Shown: positions 7,378 through 9,970 of the stretch, one piece after another
Layout: the number at the start of each line of letters is the position of its first letter
How positions within the stretch are numbered: the stretch's first letter is position 1
Assembly: GCA_019308625.1 (NCBI GenBank)
Contig: JAFDHU010000141.1
Coordinates: forward strand, 1 to 9,970
Source of the DNA: Deltaproteobacteria bacterium
GTDB taxonomy: Bacteria; Desulfobacterota; Desulfobaccia; Desulfobaccales; 0-14-0-80-60-11
Direction: 5' to 3'
DNA length: 9,970 nucleotides
Notes under the pieces: generated by a model
Told to the model about the DNA's origin: nothing
Seen by the model: the letters and a program-made list of their open reading frames with translations, nothing else
Database searches by the model: none
Program-made: the position numbers and the translations under genes

Positions 7378-9003
7378 GTGAATGATTTGGCGGACTGGAA
7401 GAACCAGCTTTATTTCGGGGACAATCTGGACATCCTGCGGACCTATATCCCCACGGCCAGCGTGGACCTGATTTACCTGGACCCGCCCTTCAACTCCCAG
7501 GCCACTTACAACGTGCTGTTCCGGGAAAAATCCGGGGAGGCCTCCGCGGCCCAGATTACCGCGTTTGAGGACACCTGGCAGTGGGGGCGGGAATCCGAAG
7601 AGGCCTACCATGAAGTGGTGACCGCCGGGCCCCGCAAGCTGGCCGACCTGCTCCAGGCCCTGCGGGCCTTCCTGGGCCAGAACGACATGATGGCCTATCT
7701 CACCATGATGGCCATCCGCCTGGTGGAAATGCACCGGGTGCTCAAGCCCACCGGCAGTATTTACCTGCATTGTGACCCAACGGCGAGCCACTTTGTTAAA
7801 TTAGTCCTTGATAGCATATTTGGGTTGAAAAATTTCCGTAATGAAATTATCTGGAGAAGGTCACAACCAAAAGCTCATGCAGCAAAACGTTTCTCACGCT
7901 CTCATGATGTTATTTTTTTCTATACAAAGTCAGAAAGAGCCATATTTCTTCCACAATATAGAGAACATGACCAAGATTACATAAATAGATTTTATCGTTT
8001 TATAGAACCAGAAACTGGTCGGCGATATTTTTTAGCTGACTTGACAAATCCAAACAAGGACAGACCAAATCTTACTTATGAATTCCCACCAGGTAGTGGA
8101 GTTGTTCGGGTTTGGCGTTGGACAAGAGAAAGAATGATGAAAGCTTGGCAGGAAGGCCGAGTTGTTATTCCAGAAAAGGGAGGCGTTGCCCGTTATAAAA
8201 GGTATTTGGATGAAATGCCTGGAACCTTAACTACAGATATCTGGGATGATATTGAACATCTTCATGGACATCAAAAAGAAACTTTAGGCTACCCCACCCA
8301 GAAACCCGAGGCCCTGCTGGAGCGCATCATCCGGGCCTCCAGCCATGAAGGGGATATCGTGCTGGACCCCTTCTGCGGCTGCGGCACCGCGGTGGTGGTG
8401 GCCGAGATCACCCACCTGGCCATCACTCTCATCAAAAAGCGCCTGCACGACACCTTCGGGGCCGAGCTCTCCCCTTACGAAATCATCGGCGTCCCCCAGG
8501 ACTACACCAGCGCCTGCGCCCTGGCGGAGGTGAACCGCCACCAGTTTGAATGGTGGGCCCTGTCCCTGGTGGAGGCCCAGCCGGCCCGGGACAAGCGACG
8601 CGGACCGGATACCGGCGTGGACGGCTATATTTACTTCTTTGACGACAACACGGGTAAGGCCAAGAAAATCGTGGTCCAGGTGAAGAGCGGCAGACACCTC
8701 GCCGTCAGCCAGATCCGGGACCTGATGGGCGTGATGGAGCGGGAGAAGGCGGTCATCGGCGCGTTCCTCTGCCTGCATGAGCCCACCCGGCCCATGTGGG
8801 CCGAAGCCGCGGCCGCCGGCTTCTACGAGCCGGAAAGCCTCCCGGGCCAGAAGTACCCCCGGCTGCAAATCCTCACCATCAGCGACCTGCTCTCCGGCAA
8901 GGAGCTGCTTTATCCCCGCTACGCGCCCGAGGCCACCTTCAAGCGGGCCCCCCGCCGCAAGAAAGGCCCCGCCCCGGAAGAAACCCAGGGGCAGCTTTTG
9001 TGA
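7378..9003 (+). CDS. DNA methyltransferase fused to Mrr-like nuclease (type IIG-like R-M protein)
   Basis: The 541-residue protein joins a beta-class amino-methyltransferase to a restriction-endonuclease-like domain. Catalytic motif IV, DPPF, is at 35-38; the family blocks YLHCDPTASHF (129-139) and GYPTQKP (304-310) follow; SAM-binding motif I, DPFCGCG, is at 330-336. The order IV before I marks the beta class (N6-adenine or N4-cytosine). The C-terminal domain (about 385-520) has D415 in GVDGYIYF and Q434-V-K436 in VVQVKSG, the D/Q-x-K pattern of Mrr-type PD-(D/E)XK nucleases. One polypeptide could thus both methylate and cut. Two oddities: residues 139-303 are encoded by low-GC DNA, and relatives carry about 10 more residues (helix end plus strand 2, W-I-G-I-D) between motif I and ITHLAIT, here reduced to AVVVAEITHL. 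Loss of that strand may harm SAM binding. The start is GTG 7378 or TTG 7387; the TTG has the better-placed GGAGGTGA site (7374-7381). No separate partner gene is nearby. Confidence 0.88.
   Translation: MNDLADWKNQLYFGDNLDILRTYIPTASVDLIYLDPPFNSQATYNVLFREKSGEASAAQITAFEDTWQWGRESEEAYHEVVTAGPRKLADLLQALRAFLGQNDMMAYLTMMAIRLVEMHRVLKPTGSIYLHCDPTASHFVKLVLDSIFGLKNFRNEIIWRRSQPKAHAAKRFSRSHDVIFFYTKSERAIFLPQYREHDQDYINRFYRFIEPETGRRYFLADLTNPNKDRPNLTYEFPPGSGVVRVWRWTRERMMKAWQEGRVVIPEKGGVARYKRYLDEMPGTLTTDIWDDIEHLHGHQKETLGYPTQKPEALLERIIRASSHEGDIVLDPFCGCGTAVVVAEITHLAITLIKKRLHDTFGAELSPYEIIGVPQDYTSACALAEVNRHQFEWWALSLVEAQPARDKRRGPDTGVDGYIYFFDDNTGKAKKIVVQVKSGRHLAVSQIRDLMGVMEREKAVIGAFLCLHEPTRPMWAEAAAAGFYEPESLPGQKYPRLQILTISDLLSGKELLYPRYAPEATFKRAPRRKKGPAPEETQGQLL
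7785..8285 (+). other. Low-GC foreign segment inside the methyltransferase gene (target-recognition region)
   Basis: Bases 7801-8280 have about 38% GC by hand count (182 of 480). Sampled lines of the same gene have 47 of 60 (7621-7680) and 40 of 60 (8341-8400). Codon choice changes too: AGA, ATA and TTA appear repeatedly inside, while the flanks favour CGG/CGC, ATC and CTG. The edges fall at family-conserved blocks, DPTASHF on the left and GYPTQKP on the right. The frame is kept throughout. The block encodes the part between motifs IV-VIII and motif I, where beta-class enzymes read their DNA target. Replacement by homologous recombination is the simplest explanation. Confidence 0.75.
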
Positions 9004-9109
9004 AGGCCAAGGCTCCCTGCCAAGGGACGAACCGCTGGCTGCCGCATTTTCTTTTTCTGTTATTTCGCCGGGTTATCTCGCCAACGGACAAACAATCGAG
9101 GCCCCGCCC

Positions 9110-9137
9110 TTGACATTCCCCAAGCAGGCCTTAACTT
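9110..9137 (+). promoter_or_regulatory. Candidate promoter for the TPR protein gene
   Basis: TTGACA at 9110-9115 is a perfect -35 box. After 16 bases, TAACTT (9132-9137) is a modest -10 candidate with the conserved first two and last positions. Transcription would begin near 9144. The 183-base gap after the methyltransferase gene, a strong ribosome-binding site and a strong terminator all support a separate one-gene transcript. Confidence 0.45.
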
Positions 9138-9147
9138 AGGCTGAACC

Positions 9148-9163
9148 TGGGGCAGGAGCCCCA
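9148..9163 (+). promoter_or_regulatory. Leader stem-loop in front of the TPR gene
   Basis: TGGGGC (9148-9153) and GCCCCA (9158-9163) form a perfect 6-base GC-rich stem around an AGGA loop. It lies 10 bases before the AAGGAG ribosome-binding site and, if the predicted promoter is right, at the very 5' end of the mRNA. There it could stabilise the message or tune translation. Confidence 0.45.
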
Positions 9164-9186
9164 TTATCAACTGTAAGGAGCAATCT

Positions 9187-9675
9187 ATGAGAAAATTGGT
9201 AACCGCAGTATTGACTTTGACCCTCGCCCTGATGGTAGCCATCCCGGTCATGGCCCAGCCCAAAGGCGGCGCCATGATGACCAAAGACGTGTTCACCCCT
9301 ATCGTTCTGGGCTTTGACATGATGCGGGACGGCAAGTATGACGCTGCTGAGGTCCAGTTCAAAAAGGCCCTCAAAGCCGATCGCTACAATCCCTTTGCCC
9401 TGAACAACCTGGCAGCCCTGGCAGAAAGAAAGGGCAAACTCAAAGATGCCTTGGCCTACCTGACCGATGCCAGCGAATATGCTGACCGCTATGTCAACAA
9501 AGTGCAGCAGACCTGCTTTGTGGGAGGGCTGTGCGCCGCGGTCAAGCCCATCAAGCAGGGCGGCGAAAAAAGCACTATCGCTCCCATCATCGCTGAGAAC
9601 ATGAAAAAGCTCCAGGCCAAGATAGCGGCTACGCCCACTGCGCCCCAGCCGTCCACTCCGCCCAAGATGAAATAA
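9187..9675 (+). CDS. Small secreted TPR-repeat protein
   Basis: The 162-residue product begins with a classic signal peptide: RK, a hydrophobic stretch (4-19) and a cleavage site after VMA at residue 23. The mature protein, probably periplasmic, has one clear TPR motif at about 39-72 (LGFDMMRDGKYDAAEVQFKK, then ALKADRYNPFALNNLA) and a second, weaker one at about 73-102 (ALAERKGKLKDALAYLTDA). TPR repeats bind proteins, so a scaffold or adaptor role is likely, but no partner can be named. C110 and C116 flank FVGGL and could form a disulfide. The tail is rich in Ala, Pro, Thr and Lys and probably disordered. The ATG at 9187 is well supported by TAAGGAG at 9174-9180 with a 6-base spacer. The gene has its own likely promoter and a strong terminator, suggesting single-gene transcription and perhaps high expression. 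I do not recognise a named family. Confidence 0.85.
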   Translation: MRKLVTAVLTLTLALMVAIPVMAQPKGGAMMTKDVFTPIVLGFDMMRDGKYDAAEVQFKKALKADRYNPFALNNLAALAERKGKLKDALAYLTDASEYADRYVNKVQQTCFVGGLCAAVKPIKQGGEKSTIAPIIAENMKKLQAKIAATPTAPQPSTPPKMK

Positions 9676-9715
9676 TGCCGCTTCCCGGCCGCTACCGGCG
9701 GCGGGCATCAACCGG

Positions 9716-9746
9716 CCGGAGGGCCAAGCCCTCCGGTCTTTTTTTT
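9716..9746 (+). terminator. Intrinsic terminator of the TPR gene
   Basis: CCGGAGGGC (9716-9724), a three-base CAA loop and GCCCTCCGG (9728-9736) form a perfect 9-base stem, followed at once by TC and eight T (9737-9746). This is a textbook Rho-independent terminator 40 bases after the stop. It works for the plus strand only, since the minus side has no T-run after the stem. Confidence 0.92.
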
Positions 9747-9782
9747 ACCAAGGGCCGGATACCACTATCCCCTCCCCCTCCA

Positions 9783-9796
9783 GCGGCGTCCGCCGC
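9783..9796. repeat. Short GC palindrome between the converging genes
   Basis: GCGGCG and CGCCGC at 9783-9796 form a perfect inverted repeat with a 2-base centre. It sits in the otherwise featureless 135 bases between the terminator and the minus-strand stop codon. It could be a weak hairpin for the minus-strand transcript, but no T-run accompanies it. Confidence 0.3.
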
Positions 9797-9880
9797 GGCA
9801 ATCCACAGAATCAAAGGTGAACATGGGACCGGGAACAAAACTGACCCGTTACAGGGAGGGGCTGGTAATCCGGGCAGGAA

Positions 9881-9970
9881 TCAGGAAAGGGCGCCAACCA
9901 AGTCGCTCAGCTCCAGGCGGACTTGGCGCAGGGCCCGCTTGATTTGGGGCACGGAAGGCAGATTCACCGG
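9881..9970 (-). CDS. C-terminal end of an unidentified minus-strand gene
   Basis: On the minus strand a frame runs in from the right edge for 29 codons and stops at TGA (9881-9883). The residues PVNLPSVPQIKRAL and then RQVRLELSDLVGALS read like a helical C-terminus, and 23 of the 29 codons end in G or C, as in the other genes here. The converging layout, with the plus-strand terminator before it, fits a real gene. It is too short to identify. Confidence 0.4.
   Translation of the reverse strand, partial: PVNLPSVPQIKRALRQVRLELSDLVGALS

Noticed and set aside
7785..8285. The low-GC block as an inserted mobile element
   Set aside because: There are no terminal repeats, target duplication or separate reading frame. 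The block continues the methyltransferase frame and encodes residues that the family normally has there.
9014..9061. TCCCT-GCCA-AGGGA hairpin and a T-rich tract after the methyltransferase gene
   Set aside because: The 5-base stem is about 20 bases away from the T-rich stretch, so they do not form an intrinsic terminator together.
9823..9942. Possible 39-codon plus-strand gene with ATG at 9823
   Set aside because: It has Gly/Arg/Pro-rich content and no clear ribosome-binding site, and it overlaps the better-supported minus-strand C-terminus.

Overview
The window is GC-rich with long, tightly spaced genes and strong G/C preference at third codon positions. The gene set (FtsX-type ABC permease, UPF0182 membrane protein, YprB-type RNase H-fold exonuclease, SagB-type nitroreductase, a methyltransferase-nuclease fusion and a small secreted TPR protein) suits a free-living Gram-negative anaerobe. 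A Desulfobacterota lineage (Desulfobacca/Syntrophobacter-like) is my best guess from protein flavour, but nothing in the window proves it.

Layout: (1) 1-2463, the 3' part of a large ABC-transporter permease with two FtsX modules; its start lies left of the window. (2) 2594-5266, a UPF0182 membrane protein with its own good-looking promoter. (3) 5319-5606, a small two-helix membrane protein resembling the PepSY-associated transmembrane family. (4) 5774-6574, a YprB-like DEDDy exonuclease. (5) 6610-7176, an exported SagB-type nitroreductase that appears to have lost about 38 internal residues. (6) 7378-9003, a DNA methyltransferase fused to an Mrr/PD-(D/E)XK-like nuclease domain, i.e. a one-gene type IIG-like restriction-modification protein. 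(7) 9187-9675, a periplasmic TPR protein with a strong terminator. (8) 9881-9970, the C-terminus of a minus-strand gene running off the right edge. No gene-free stretch exceeds about 205 bases. I see no tRNA, rRNA, CRISPR array or insertion sequence.

The part most worth attention is 6.6-9.0 kb. The methyltransferase gene is a mosaic: about 500 bases in its middle, where a beta-class methyltransferase carries its target-recognition region, have about 38% GC by hand count. Sampled flanking lines of the same gene are at 67-78%, and codon choice in the block is quite different. This looks like a swap of the specificity module by recombination. The same gene also seems to lack about 10 residues directly after SAM-binding motif I, and the neighbouring nitroreductase lacks about 38 conserved residues. 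Both losses are in frame. They may be real gene decay, or they may be assembly errors, and reads would decide.

The genes do not form one obvious pathway. Genes 2-3 and 4-5 may be co-transcribed pairs (a 52-base gap and a near-overlap, respectively). The methyltransferase fusion and the TPR gene each have candidate control elements of their own.
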